NCBI GenBank assembly: GCA_027924585.1
Contig: BSBM01000440.1
Span: forward strand, 10,472,001-10,536,000
Direction: 5' to 3'
DNA from: Larix kaempferi
Taxonomy: Eukaryota; Streptophyta; Pinopsida; Pinales; Pinaceae
DNA length: 64,000 bases
The notes under the pieces are model-generated. The model was not told the origin of the DNA, did not search any database, and was given only the letters and a program-made list of their open reading frames with translations. The translations under genes and the position numbers were made by a program. This document shows, one piece after another, positions 23,811 through 35,209 of the stretch; the first letter of the stretch is position 1, and every line of letters starts with the position of its first letter.

Positions 23811-25968
23811 TTGACTTCACTTTCCTTTTACCCTAACAAGGATGACCTCTCCTAGGAGGGTCTAATAACCCATCACAACATGACTTAGGGCCGACCCCAC
23901 TAGGGGAGTCTAATAACCCTATCAAATACAATGATAACCTTCCCGATCAGAGGAATGAAACCTCTTTGTCGGAAGTACAATGTCATATGAATACAATATA
24001 AAATATACAAGTGAAATACATTTTGAAGTTACATATACATCAATACTAAGAACATTGATCATGCCCTTATTCCACTCCAAAATATGGCCTTAAACCCCAT
24101 CTATGCCTCCTTACCACTATGTGAAGAGTTCTGCTCCACTCTGCCATATCCTCTCTCCTTCAACTGGTCCACAGAGGTCATGAAAAACATAGGGGATGTC
24201 TATTCATTCCCCACAGTCATGACTGAAGTATTTTGCACCTCATGGGCCTTGCTCTTAGTCCTATTCATAAAAAAACCATTCAAAGACTTATCCCTATTCA
24301 TCAAGGGACAATTCAAAGACATTACACTAATGGAAATATAAATGTGCAGAAGCATACTCAATGAACACAAAGGAATGAAACATTATCCACACACATAGAA
24401 TGGGACACATCAACATATCTCTCCCAAGCAGATTGATTAAATAACATGCAGAGACTTAGCCCTATTCCTCAAGCATAAATACATATGAGTACCAACATAA
24501 GGATACGAATGTAAATGTGCAAGAGTAGGGTAACTAACACACACAACATAAATTAACCATGTTAGCACATAGTGGAATGAAATAATGTCTTCACACATAT
24601 CTATCATGCATCATTTAGCTTCCACCATACAGTCAATAATGAAACATTGTAGGAAACATGATAGAATGATTCAAAGCACATAAAACACTTATCTTTTTCC
24701 TTGAATATCCAAGCAAACTGGCTATGGATTGGAATGTTCCAACCCAACCATAAGTATCTTTCCAACCTATATTATTTCAACAGTGAGAGACCACCCCCGA
24801 GATGGGGCTATGTATCCACTAAGGAGGGACTAGGGAAGCTCACTCATAGCCTTGGTTCATAGCCAATCAGGGTCATCCAACACACAGTTTACTTATCAAG
24901 AAATTGGGGAGGCAGGTAAGGGTTTTTCTAGGTCAATAATCTCATCCATAGAGCTATAGGCATATCCCAATACCCTCAAATAGTTCAGGCACCCCCATCA
25001 CCTCCACTCTCAGCCTAAGTAAGGTCCCCTTCTCTGTTTCTCATTCCCTAGGGTACCCCTTCCCTTAGCAATGACTTGGTAGGTGTCGTTGATCCTAACT
25101 CTTAGATCAAGGTAACTGAGCCCTCCCTAAATCTACCATGTAGTCCAAACCCTCTTAGCCTCTTCCGCCTGCGATCCTCACTCAGATCTTCCTTCACGTT
25201 GTGGCCGAATGGCTCTGTCCCGCAACAGGGTCTCGGCTATCCAATCCGGTTCTCTCGTGAGCTTCCGAGTGTCTAAACCTCTTAGTTTTTTTTCCAAGGT
25301 TCAAGTCTGTGGATCCTTGATCAAGTTCCACCTCCCACACAATTTTTCTAAGTGATTTTGGCTCTACAAATCGCGGCCTCCCTCCAGATCGCGATTTCGG
25401 TTCCTTTTTATCTCTACTTGGTCTGTGATGCGTGATAAATGAGGCTATCTAGTCAACAATGGGATAGGGATTAGGGTGACTGAATTCCCAAGAGGTAGAG
25501 TGGATTATGGGACAAGCGATCAGAGTCCCATACCCTGTCTTATGGATTTCAGGGTTGTCCCATACTCCATCGACTTCATGAACAGTACTCTTCACCCACT
25601 TCCTTACAACAACATTCAATGGAAGCTAGGAAAGTCAAAGGGGTTCTCAATGTGACATATGGTAGCCTAGGGTTCCATCCCACAACCCCCTCACCACTCC
25701 CTAGTGGATACACATATCCCCCTCATTTAGTTGCATCCATATCCAACCCTTGGTATTTTTTATTTACATGGTATCATTTACATCATTTATATTTTCCATG
25801 GCTTACTATCACATGGTTACCATAATACCAAATACTTTCCTCTTCAAGGCTGAGCATTCACTAGTTGGGCCTTGGCCTTGAGCTCCACGCTAGGAATCAT
25901 ACATCACATGCATACAATATTTACATTCCAGCTAAAATATCCTGAGGGTCAAAATGATGGACATTACA

Positions 25969-25985
25969 ATTTCCCTCCCCTTAGA
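25969..25985 (-). promoter_or_regulatory. Polypurine tract of element C
   Basis: Minus strand AAGGGGAGGGAAAT directly abuts the LTR start TGTAATG at 25968, the expected primer site for plus-strand DNA synthesis. Confidence 0.85.
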
Positions 25986-26139
25986 ATAACACCGTCCTCG
26001 GTGTTCCAATACTTAGGAATACATACATAGTTTACGCATGTCCAAAAATTACAAAATAATGTTGCAGGTCTACCCTGCATTTTACCCTTTTCATTGAAAT
26101 TTCAGGACCAAGTCCTTTGGATTCCACAAGCTAATCCTG

Positions 26140-26607
26140 CTAGCTTTGATCTTCCAGTTCTGCAGGTGGGCATTGCTCCATAGAAATCCCTTCCTTCTCC
26201 TTACCTTCCAGCTGATCCACAAGTCTAGAATCTTTTTGGTTGCTATCTTTCTTGCTATCCTTTGTTGGGAAGTTGCAAAGGCAGTGATTTCCTCCACATT
26301 CCCAACATTTTAGTGGCTTTTTTTTCTTTACCTGCTCAATTTCCATGGAGTCTTCCCACCTGAAATGTTTCTCAATGGAATGATTGGGTGAATGCCTCTT
26401 CATTGATCCACTGCCCTTTCCACTGCTGGTTTCTTCTAGAATGATTTTTACCTCCCTTTGCAGACAAATAGAGTCCTGCAAAACCTTGTGGTTCATCTCA
26501 TTCTATTGCTTTTGTAGCTTGGGCATCTTTCCAAGGTTCTATTGGGTCTTGACAATTGTTTGAAGAATATTTTCAGCCAAATCCAATAGCTTTTGTTCTG
26601 CTACCAT
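26140..26607 (-). pseudogene. Element C vestigial gag tail with degenerate zinc knuckle
   Basis: Minus-strand frame from MVAEQKLLDLAENILQ (26607) to 26140, interrupted by two TAG codons where CAG is likely (after VKTQ and LQKQ). It is basic and Ser/Lys-rich and contains KCWECGGNHCLCNFP near 26310. This matches a CCHC gag knuckle of the CWECGGxHYxRxCP kind, with the last Cys replaced by Phe. Only ~150 bp separates the end of this frame from the polypurine tract, so no protease, RT or integrase follows. The 118-codon frame starting at 26496 is its longest unbroken part. Confidence 0.7.
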
Positions 26608-29600
26608 GGTCAATGTGCACAGTTTCCAACACTTTGCTTGCTAGCACCTCTTGTCTTGTAACAACTGCAACCAATTGATTTCAATTTCTCACCTGTGAAA
26701 TTCATCATGGAAATTCCCATTAGGCCAAGCATAACATAAACATTAAAATCAGTCAATTATTTTTCCAATTGTCATGGAGAGTCCATGCTTTATTCATGAG
26801 ACTTCCACACTTTTCATGCTTTCCCAACATACACATGAACTCATTCATGTTCATCCTTTCACAGGGAATTAACTATTTCAGCATTCACAATTCATTTCAA
26901 ACAATAGACACAATCAACTTTAAGCTATAACATGCATTCAACAATTTTCGGTTTTCTAAATGCATCAATCAAAAGGAAATAGAACAGTAAGAGTTTTCCC
27001 CTCTTAATCTTGTCCCAATCCGGAGCCACACCACCACTGTGGTTCCATGCTCCTTAGCCTCTTTCACTTCAATGTGAATGCTTGGTTCGCCCTTTCATTA
27101 TTTTGGCGATGACACTTAGTGTCTAAGGTCTATCCAAGGATTCTCAACTAGGGAATCCTTCCCCATGGTTTACCTACATAACCTTCGCTGGTAGGACCCA
27201 CACAAGTCCACTAGCACCATTTTCCCCATTTCTGCTTCTACTGAGCTTTCTAGAACAATCACATGTCCAAATGCATCCTTAGGATTCCTTCTTAGTTCTT
27301 GCTTCCTACAATTACCTAGGTTTTCCACAAAGAAATAAAAATGTATCAGCTTGGTTATTATGAGACTTGTTCATTAAATTTTTCCATTATCCGGAATAAG
27401 AAATAGATAAAAATTAGATACTTATTTGCATTGGACATTTCCTCGTTATTCCATAGGTTCTTTCTCCACTTTACAAGCCTTGGATCACCTATGGAATGAA
27501 TGCTTGGCCAACACACATGCTGCTCCAAAAAATCCAAGTAGTCAATGCCAAGCTAGTACACCGATTGGGTTTATCAGGAATTGATGGTTCCAAACCAGCC
27601 CCATATCTGGTTTTCCCTCTCCATTTCCAAGACAACACTTCCATTTGGGTCAATAGGTTAATGGAAGGAAACTGCACCATGACCATTTCTAGGTCAAGGG
27701 CTCTAATACAGAGCCATAGGAATCTCAAGGGGTTTTCTAGCTAGTCTCGGCACCCACCTCACTGCTGAACCAATAGGGATTTTATGGATTTACCAATATC
27801 ACCACGTCATTCAAGTAACTAATTCCAATCCATTACACCGACTAGGTTTATCAGGAATACAACAACCCTTTACTTTTCTTCTTTAGTGTGTAGGACCAAA
27901 TTGCATTTTTTTACACTGACAACAAAAGATGGATAAGCAAGCTCATCAGTATTGCTAATATATAATTGTAAACATTTTTCATAACATTCACTCTCTAATA
28001 TTGAAACACCAAGAATGCATCCATTCCTTTAGGGTGTAGTCAATATTGACAACCCTATCATAGCCCAACACCCGAAAGGTGTGCACCCCTTTCCGATGTG
28101 AGTCATGTAGGCCCCAACCACACAGTCTCAAGCAGTCTAAAATAAGAACACATAATCACATTCACATAGTCTGGAATAAAACACATAATCACATTCCAAC
28201 ATTCTGAAATAAAACATGCCCTGGACATTAATTCTAATAATCAGACATGCATATTTTAACAAGGGTCACAAATTAATTATCCATTTTGCAGAGATATCTT
28301 CTCTTCCAGCAATGTTCCCTCCTCAATAAAGCTCACATATGAATTTACAATTATGTTCACTACAGAATTTTGGTTTATTAAACCATGAGGCCATCCTCAT
28401 ATTGTTTTTCTCTTGTAAGCGATATCACCCTGTCCATTATGGTCTTACACTTGCTTCCATAATCTGGGCATCCACCTACAACATGCTCCCTTGAAATTTT
28501 TTTAAAGGACCAAGCAACCATTAGTAATTATTAGAAAAATCTTCCAAATTATATGAAATTTATAAATATGTTCTGTACATAAATTATATTTTGCAACCAT
28601 AGGATCACTTCTCATAAACTTAAATAAGAGAATTTCAAATCTATTTCATCCAGAAATCAAATTTCACATTCATGAGATCCTTCTCACAATATTTGGCCTT
28701 TCCACATGGTAGATTCCATCTTTTAAGATGGACTTACCCACATGGCCATGCCCAAGACATTCTTCCTTAAATCTGAAAATTTAAATCAATCCAAACACTT
28801 GTAAGTTTTCATGCATATAATATTTCATTGCTGCAACAATCACTAAAGTGTTTTCAGAATTATAACACTCCATAATTCAAACACTTTCAACTATTAACAT
28901 ATCAAATGCAAGGAAATATATATATATATATATATCATCACAATAGATCTGCAAGATACAATCACATCATCCATGCAATTTTAACTAAAAATTCCAATAT
29001 TCATTACTTCACAGCCATATCCTTTCATGCAACTCTGTCCTACCAACATAGTATCCTAGTAGCCCATCAAACCTGACTACCTCCTCCATGCACTCATAAC
29101 AACACATGAAATGATTCCAGGATTATCATTAGTTCATCATTTCATCTACTGTTTAATTGAAATGAAACTTACATCACAACCATGCATTCACACAATGCAA
29201 CTCAGCATGTGCACCCACACCCATGCATGCACATTCACACTACTTACATAATATTTTAATGTACATTCACTCAATGCATAACCACTATTAAACACATGTG
29301 GTATTACCCATGACTATCTCATATAGCATGCACTACCATAACAAGACTGCAAGTCCTCACTTGCTTTGGTTATTAATCTCATAACCAGATACACTCATGG
29401 CATGATATAATTTCATATGAATGCATTCTAAATTTTAAACAGTTACAGGGTATAATGCTCATTTCCTTTACTACCACATACCCCACCATACCTTGTGGGA
29501 TTCCATTCACATAAATGCATTCACTATTACATGCATACCATTTTATGATGATTAAAACATGGTTAAAGGGATTCTTACCCATCTTTTCTCAACATTTGTA

Positions 29601-30238
29601 CAATCAGCAGAAATAAACATTACCTGCATGAATGCCATCAACATACTGTTGTTACTTGATCAGTTGGCCTCTTACCAAGGACTACATATTCCTTACACCA
29701 ACCTCTTGATCATGTATTTTTTGCACTAGCCCTTCTCATAGGGTTGCTGGTCACATGTAACAACATCATCAACATCTTCAACCATGCTTCAACCAAAACA
29801 ATTGTCATTAGTGGCTCATTGCATATGTAAAACCTTACTAGCTTTATCCATATGCAATATCTATCAATGTGCCCATTAGTGCATATTCATTTTCATACAT
29901 CTAATCTCTTGCATTCTCAACATTCCTGTGCTATAATTTTCTGTACATAAAACTCATAAAATATAAACGAAAGAGAAAGACAGGGGTTAAGGAATTCTCC
30001 CTTTCCATTCTCCTTTGTAGAATGGAATTCTTCTTCCATATCATATCTGGTCCAATTGCATGGCCTTGTCATCCCTCCCTAGCTTTCCTTGATCACTGCA
30101 ATAGCTCCTATTTCATCAGGTCCTCACGCTTTGCTGTTCACATTGCTTTCAAAATTATGGTCATGTCCAACTTGGCCTCTCTTGGACTCCCTGTAAGCTT
30201 ATATTTTGGCCCAAGCAGCCCCAGTGCTGCAATCTTGG
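26608..30238 (-). other. Element C leader / non-coding interior
   Basis: About 3.6 kb between PBS and the gag remnant. No frame over ~80 codons is convincing and no domain is recognised. It includes a short (TA)n at 28919-28935. A long non-coding interior is typical of LARD-type elements. Confidence 0.6.
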
Positions 30239-30250
30239 GCTCTGATACCA
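30239..30250 (-). promoter_or_regulatory. Primer binding site of element C (tRNA-iMet type)
   Basis: Minus strand TGGTATCAGAGC, the standard plant initiator-methionine tRNA PBS, two bases from the LTR end (CGTGACA at 30259-30253). Confidence 0.95.
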
Positions 30251-30252
30251 TT

Positions 30253-30272
30253 TGTCACGTCCGCAGTCACCT
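30253..30272 (-). repeat. Element C, stub of the 5' LTR inner end
   Basis: About 20 bp (plus strand TGTCACGTCCGCAGTCACCT) matching the left LTR end at 21790 except at two positions, then an abrupt change to Gypsy pol sequence. It marks one side of a large deletion. Confidence 0.8.
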
Positions 30273-30279
30273 TGATTCC

Positions 30280-33059
30280 CTGACTCAACCGATCAACATC
30301 TCTCGCACTCCCGAAAAAATTGAGAGAGTTTACATCGGTGATGATTGCTCTTCTGAGGAGGTTGCCATCTACACCGAATTGTTTACTGAAATTCGGGAAG
30401 ATTTAGCTTGGTCATGCGAGGAGATGCCAGGAATAGACCCTAGTATTGTCGAACACGAGATAAGTACGTATCCTCATGTTAAACCGGTTCAGCAATGTCT
30501 TCGTGCTGTTAGCCCTAGGAAGGTAGCCGCTATCAAGGCAGAGGTGGAGAAACTGCTCAAAGTTGGTTTCATCTACCCCGTTCCCCTTACCGAATGGGTG
30601 TCAAACCCCATTCCTATGGATAAGAAGCAGGGAAAGATCCACGTATGCACTGATTTTAGAGACCTAAATCGTGCATGTCCGAAAGAGAACTTCCCCACGC
30701 CATTCATTGATCATATATTGGATGCTTGTGCGGGAAGTGAGATTTTTTCGTTCATGGACGACTTTTCGGGGTATAACCAGATTCAAATCAAACTCGAGGA
30801 CCATCATAAGACTGCGTTCATTTGTCCTTGGGGTATGTTTGCATATTGAAAAATGCCCTTCGGCCTTAAAAACGTCGGAGCTACGTTTCAGCATGCCATG
30901 ACCTATGCCTTTCATGACCTTAAAAGTATAATGGAGGTTTTCGTGGATGATCTTGCTGGCCATTCTCGTAGGAGAATGGACCACCCCAAGCACCTTCGTT
31001 GGATTCTCGAACGAAGTATACACTACAAGATCCGATTGAATCCCAATAAATGCATCTTTGCGGTGAGGTTAGGTTGCCTTCTAGGATTCATAGTTTCAAA
31101 AGAGGGTATTAGAGTCGATCCTCTCAAAGTTGAGGCAATACTTTGGTTGCCTCCTCCGCACAACTTGTTTCAACTTCAGAGCCTCCAAGGGAGAGCTACT
31201 TTTCTGCGTCACTTTGTAGTCAATTATGCTAATCTTACCAAAGGTTTCGCGTGTTTGTTGAAGAAAGACACACCGTTTATCTGGGATGAGCGAGCCCAGT
31301 AGTCTTTCGATGCCCCTAAGAAAGATTTGGTATCAGCCCCTGTGCTTAGTCCACCGGACTTCGCATGAGATTTCATACTTTATGTGGATGTGTCTCAAGA
31401 GATGATTGGCATGGTCTTGGTTCAGATTGATGATGCGCTCATTGAGCATGTCATCTATTACCTCAATCGAAATCTAGTAGACACTGAACTAAGATATACT
31501 CATGTGGAAAAGTTGGCACTTGCGACTGTAAATGCAGTCCAACGGTTACGACACTATATTTTTCTTAGAACAACCACAGTTGTAGTGCATATCAATCCAT
31601 TTTAGTTCGTGCTATCACGACGCCTTATAGGGGGAAGTACAATAAATGGATTGTGATCCTTCAGGAGTTCGATCTCGATTTTGCTTTGGCGAAGTTGATG
31701 AAATTGTTGGTGTTTGCTGAGCTTATGTTGGACCTTCCGAGACTTGATGAGGATGTCATCCATGAAGATTCCTTTATGGATGAACACTTATTTATTATCT
31801 TTTCCGAGGACCCTTGGTATGGGGATGTCATTGTATATCTCCAAACTTTGAAGTTTCCTCCGCATTATTCACGAGACGAGCGACAACGTGTGAAACACCA
31901 CGCTAAAGATTATACTATCGTCGGTGACACTTTGTATCGCGGAGGAAAGGATTCTATTCTCTGTCGTTGCTTGACTCATGAAGAAGCAGAACAGGTGCTT
32001 AATGATTTCCATGCGGGGGCATGTGGCGGTCACTTATCCGGGCTTGCTACAACCCAATGTATTATGCGAGATGGTTACTTTTGGAATTCAATCTTTAAGG
32101 ATTGTATAAACGTTGTGAAGAGATGTCACGCTTTCCAGGTGTTTTCTCGGAATATACACTCGCATCCAGTGCCCCTTTATCCGGTCGTCACCGTCGGTCC
32201 CTTCACCAAGTGGGGGGTGGATTTCATGGATTGCAAACCAGCTTCAGCTGGGGGGCATCACCATATTATAGTGGCCATGGACTACTTTTCCAAATGGGCT
32301 GAGGCCATGCCCACCGTAAAATACAACGGTGCTACAACAACCCATTTCATGTTCAATCAGATTATTACTTGGTTCCGTATTCCGAAAGAGATTATCACTG
32401 ACCATGGCAGTCACTTTCAGAACAAAATGATGGAGGAATTGTCTCTCAATATTGGGTTTCATCAAGAACACTCGTCCTCTTACTATCCTCAAGTGAATGG
32501 TCAAGTCGAAGCAGTCAATAAGTCTTTAAAGACCATTCTCCAACGTACCATCCAACAAAACAAGAACAACTGGCACATTATGTTATATCCTGTTTTGTGG
32601 GCGTATCGAACTGCAGTCAAGACTGCCACCGGGTTCTCACCGTTTCAACTAGTACATGGTGTGGAGTCTATTTTACCAATTGAATGCAAAATCCCTTCGC
32701 TTAAACTGGCCATAGAGCTCCTGCCTGATACGACGGGTCTTGAGCAATGTTTAATCCACCTTGAGAAACTTGATGAGCAGCGTTGAGATGCCGCCGTGGC
32801 TATAGATGATAATAAACGTCGTGTTAAGGTTTAGTACGATAGGTCTGTCCATCCCTGGCAATATGCTGAAGGTGACTTGGTCCTCTTATATGACAAAGCT
32901 AAAGAACCCCTGGGGGTAGGCAAGTTCAACCCCATGTGGCACGGTCCTTACATTGTGAGGCGTGTCCTGGAAAAAGGAGCCTATGAGTTAGAAGACTATG
33001 AGGGGATTGTCTTGAAGGATCCTAGAAATGGGCTCTACCTCAAGCAGTATTACGATTGA
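30280..33059 (+). pseudogene. Element A pol: RT, RNase H, integrase, decayed
   Basis: Homology to B pol starts at INISRTPEKIERVYIGDDCS. RT shows PVQQCLRAVSPRKVAAIKAE, FMDDFSGYNQI and the catalytic box EVFVDDLAGHS (~30940). RNase H reads LYVDVSQEMIGMVLVQ, with its first Asp present. Integrase has the His/Cys finger (FHAGACGGH, then a degenerate RCHAFQ), GVDFMD, TDHGSHF and NGQVEAVNK, so all three DDE residues are there. Breaks: TGA at 30847, TAG at 31300, TGA near 31368, TAG at ~31603, a frameshift near 31625, TGA at 32784 and TAG near 32833. Most look like CGA-to-TGA or CAG-to-TAG. The open frame starting at 30022 begins in element C and is not a gene start. Confidence 0.9.
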
Positions 33060-33170
33060 ACCTCTGGTTCAGGCTAGTACTTTTGTATACTACTGTATAG
33101 TTACTTCTATACATAGTTTAGCTTTCTTTTGGTTTTCAGATCTGTTGATTAGCTTCCGTTTGATTGATAG

Positions 33171-33600
33171 ATGCCAGCGGAGTTTCCTACGTTCTTAGGA
33201 TTCGTGGATGGTGCTAGCCGTCATACGCAGCAGCTTGCTTCTGTTGCCTTGGTTATTTTCTCATTTGACCACCTAGTTGTGTCCTCGGGAGGTGCTTGTC
33301 TTGGTCGTACATCTAACAATGTGGCCAAGTATAGTGCCGTGATTGAGCTACTTCAGGGATGCTATTTCACATGGTATCTAGTCTTTAGAATTCCGTCTGG
33401 ATTCACAACTAGTTGTGTCTCAGTTGAATGGTTAGTACCGTGTGAGGGATCCTACATTACTACGAAAATTCTTAAAGGTAAGACTCTTGGAATGACATTT
33501 TGTTTCAATTACATACGTTCATGTTCTGAGAAGTTTTAATCATATATCTGATGCATACGATAACTATCTATTAGATTGGAATTTATCACATTCCCAATGA
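33171..33600 (+). pseudogene. Element A second RNase H (archaeal-like type), after integrase
   Basis: Separate frame beginning ATG at 33171, 112 bp after the pol stop. It has FLGFVDGASRH (first Asp), then NNVAKYSAVIELL, where NNQAEYxA is expected, so the Glu is Lys. It continues in another frame as LDSQLVVSQLNG, a stop, YRVRDPTLLRKFL, a stop, SITYVHVLRSFNHISDAYDN, DW and TGA at 33600. This resembles the extra RNase H (aRNH) of Tat-lineage Gypsy elements, but lies 3' of integrase. A frameshift near 33365 and two stops disable it. Element B has the intact counterpart. Confidence 0.8.
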
Positions 33601-33895
33601 AGCACACAAATAAAATATACATTCATACATTTATACATACACACATATAGTAGAACCGATGAACCAAAGTTTTTATAAATAATACGTCCAAAAATGGTAG
33701 TGTCATGATACAAAACTGGAGCCCGTAGCTCTCAAAATATACATATCGATACAAAATGGGAACCCGAGATGTCTAATCCCTACGAGGGGGCCTAGTTTCC
33801 TCCCCGACAGGATGTGTCTGATAGAACTAGTGCACTGCATTTGCGACACACTGCAGTAGCCGCACCCAGTTGCCTGGCAGCCCCACTACTTGGTG

Positions 33896-35048
33896 CTACA
33901 TATCCTCTGGTAGCTGCACCACCTCTACCGGTGGTACCCTGGTGGTCATCCATGATAGGTTGGCCCGAAAATCCTGTAGTGTCCGCTCTGCTGTAGCACC
34001 TACCACCTCATCACCCCTGCCCCGATGAAGATGTCTCGGGAAACCGTCGGGTCTCACTGGGCCCTTATCTGCGAGCAAACAGTCAAACATTAATACATGA
34101 TACTATCCCCAAAATATTTTTGCATTTGCATCTACAATAAAAAATCTATAAAAATTTAATATACCGAAAACCTAAAAAGAGTACTCACCAATGTCTCTGA
34201 ACGTTGCATCTAGTGGGAGTGACATGTCTTGATCCTGCTAGAAGTCTATCCTTGCATAGGGGTAGTCCTCTATCGCTATGACCTATCGGTCCCACCAGTG
34301 AAATAAATCCTCTATATATGGTGATGCTTGACAGCCACCACCCTGTCGCGTGAAGACCTCATCCCACCGGGTCATGGCTGGGTCGCAGAGACTATGAGGG
34401 GGGACCTCAACCCTCGAACTGAGCCCCGAAACTCGCTCAAAGAAGAAGCTGCACAAAATACTGCCATATCCAAAGTTTTTTGCATCCCCCTTCTTGCACT
34501 CTGTTAGCTGGGTCTTCATGGACCCCAGTAGCGTAGTACACCAGTCAAATATCATATGTTGCATACACTGCAATACATAGAACATAACTAGCCTGGATGC
34601 CTGGTGAAGAGCTTTTGAACCAGTAATCCACACTAAAGTTTCCACAACAACCTTCATGCTCAGGTTGACTATGGCTCGGATGGGCACCTGACTCCCCACT
34701 GCTCGAGTATTTGGAACACAATACCTCTCTATATAGTCGGGGATGGTGATCGCACCACCCACAGATCGAGACCGAAGGCTTGCCACCTCACCTTGGCAGG
34801 ACAAACTTGTAATGAAGTAGATATCTTCCACTTCCAGTGAGAGTATTTTCCCGTCTAGGTTGAAGTTCTGTGCATTGACATCCCAATAGTTTATCAAACG
34901 ACGGAGCAATAGGTTTTGGGCCCTCAAACCCCCTATGCTCCAAAATTTGTATAAACCACATGCTTGTAGCGCTTGCTGTGCATGCATGTCATTACAGATG
35001 GCCTCATCCACTAAGTCATGTTCTCTCTCTCTCCACTCTAGAACCATC
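33896..35048 (-). pseudogene. Element A antisense plant-mobile-domain gene, spliced, decayed
   Basis: Runs opposite to pol. Exon 2 (35048-34189) follows a 3' splice site (TTTTTCTCTTTCTAG|GATG) and encodes WREREHDLVDEAICND, GLYKFWSIGG, LLLRRLINYWD, LDGKILSLEVEDIYFITSL and CSFFFERV, the pattern of plant mobile domain (PMD) proteins that occur in hosts and transposons. Two in-frame TAG codons follow WWDR. Intron 34188-34069 is GTGAGT...GCTCGCAG, phase 1. Exon 3 (34068-33896) encodes DKGPVRPDGFPRH and ends at a TGA. Exon boundaries and phase equal those in element B. The function of PMD in such elements is not established. Confidence 0.75.
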
Positions 35049-35198
35049 CTAGAAAGAGAAAAACCCAAGAATTTAGTCAGTTTTGTTTAAACAACTAGCT
35101 TCACAGTCATACCCGCGGGTAAGTATGCTCACAGAGGTGGGTACCCACGGTCAATGCGTGCGTTGACTGCGCGTACCCAGCCCTACCCGCGACCCGCA

Positions 35199-35206
35199 TA
35201 TTTATA
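35199..35206 (-). promoter_or_regulatory. Possible TATA box of the antisense PMD gene (A)
   Basis: Minus strand GGGCTATAAATAT, about 150 bp upstream of exon 2, inside a region rich in short inverted repeats (CCCGCGGG, GTGGGTACCCAC). It is analogous to the TATA box at 57301-57309 in B. Confidence 0.45.
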
Positions 35207-35209
35207 GCC

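Larger units (their letters stand above)
21790..25968 (-). repeat. Element C, 3' LTR (4179 bp)
   Basis: On the minus strand the LTR starts TGTAATGTCCATCATTTTGA at 25968, directly after the polypurine tract, and ends ...GGGGACGTGAAA at 21790 (expected TGACA; one G-to-T change on the plus strand). Bases 24259-25968 match the right LTR piece 43355-45009 over ~1.7 kb. The inner part has no partner because it was deleted on the right side. It contains a ~64-79-bp tandem array (22008) and a TATA box (23803). A segment about 22593-23370 beginning TGTTAGGATATTCC could be a further solo-LTR insertion, but its end is not definable. Confidence 0.85.

Noticed and set aside
30022-30849. A 275-codon gene starting at 30022
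   Set aside because: The first ~250 bp are the PBS region and LTR stub of element C read antisense. Only the part after ~30280 is pol. The ATG is a chimera of a deletion junction.
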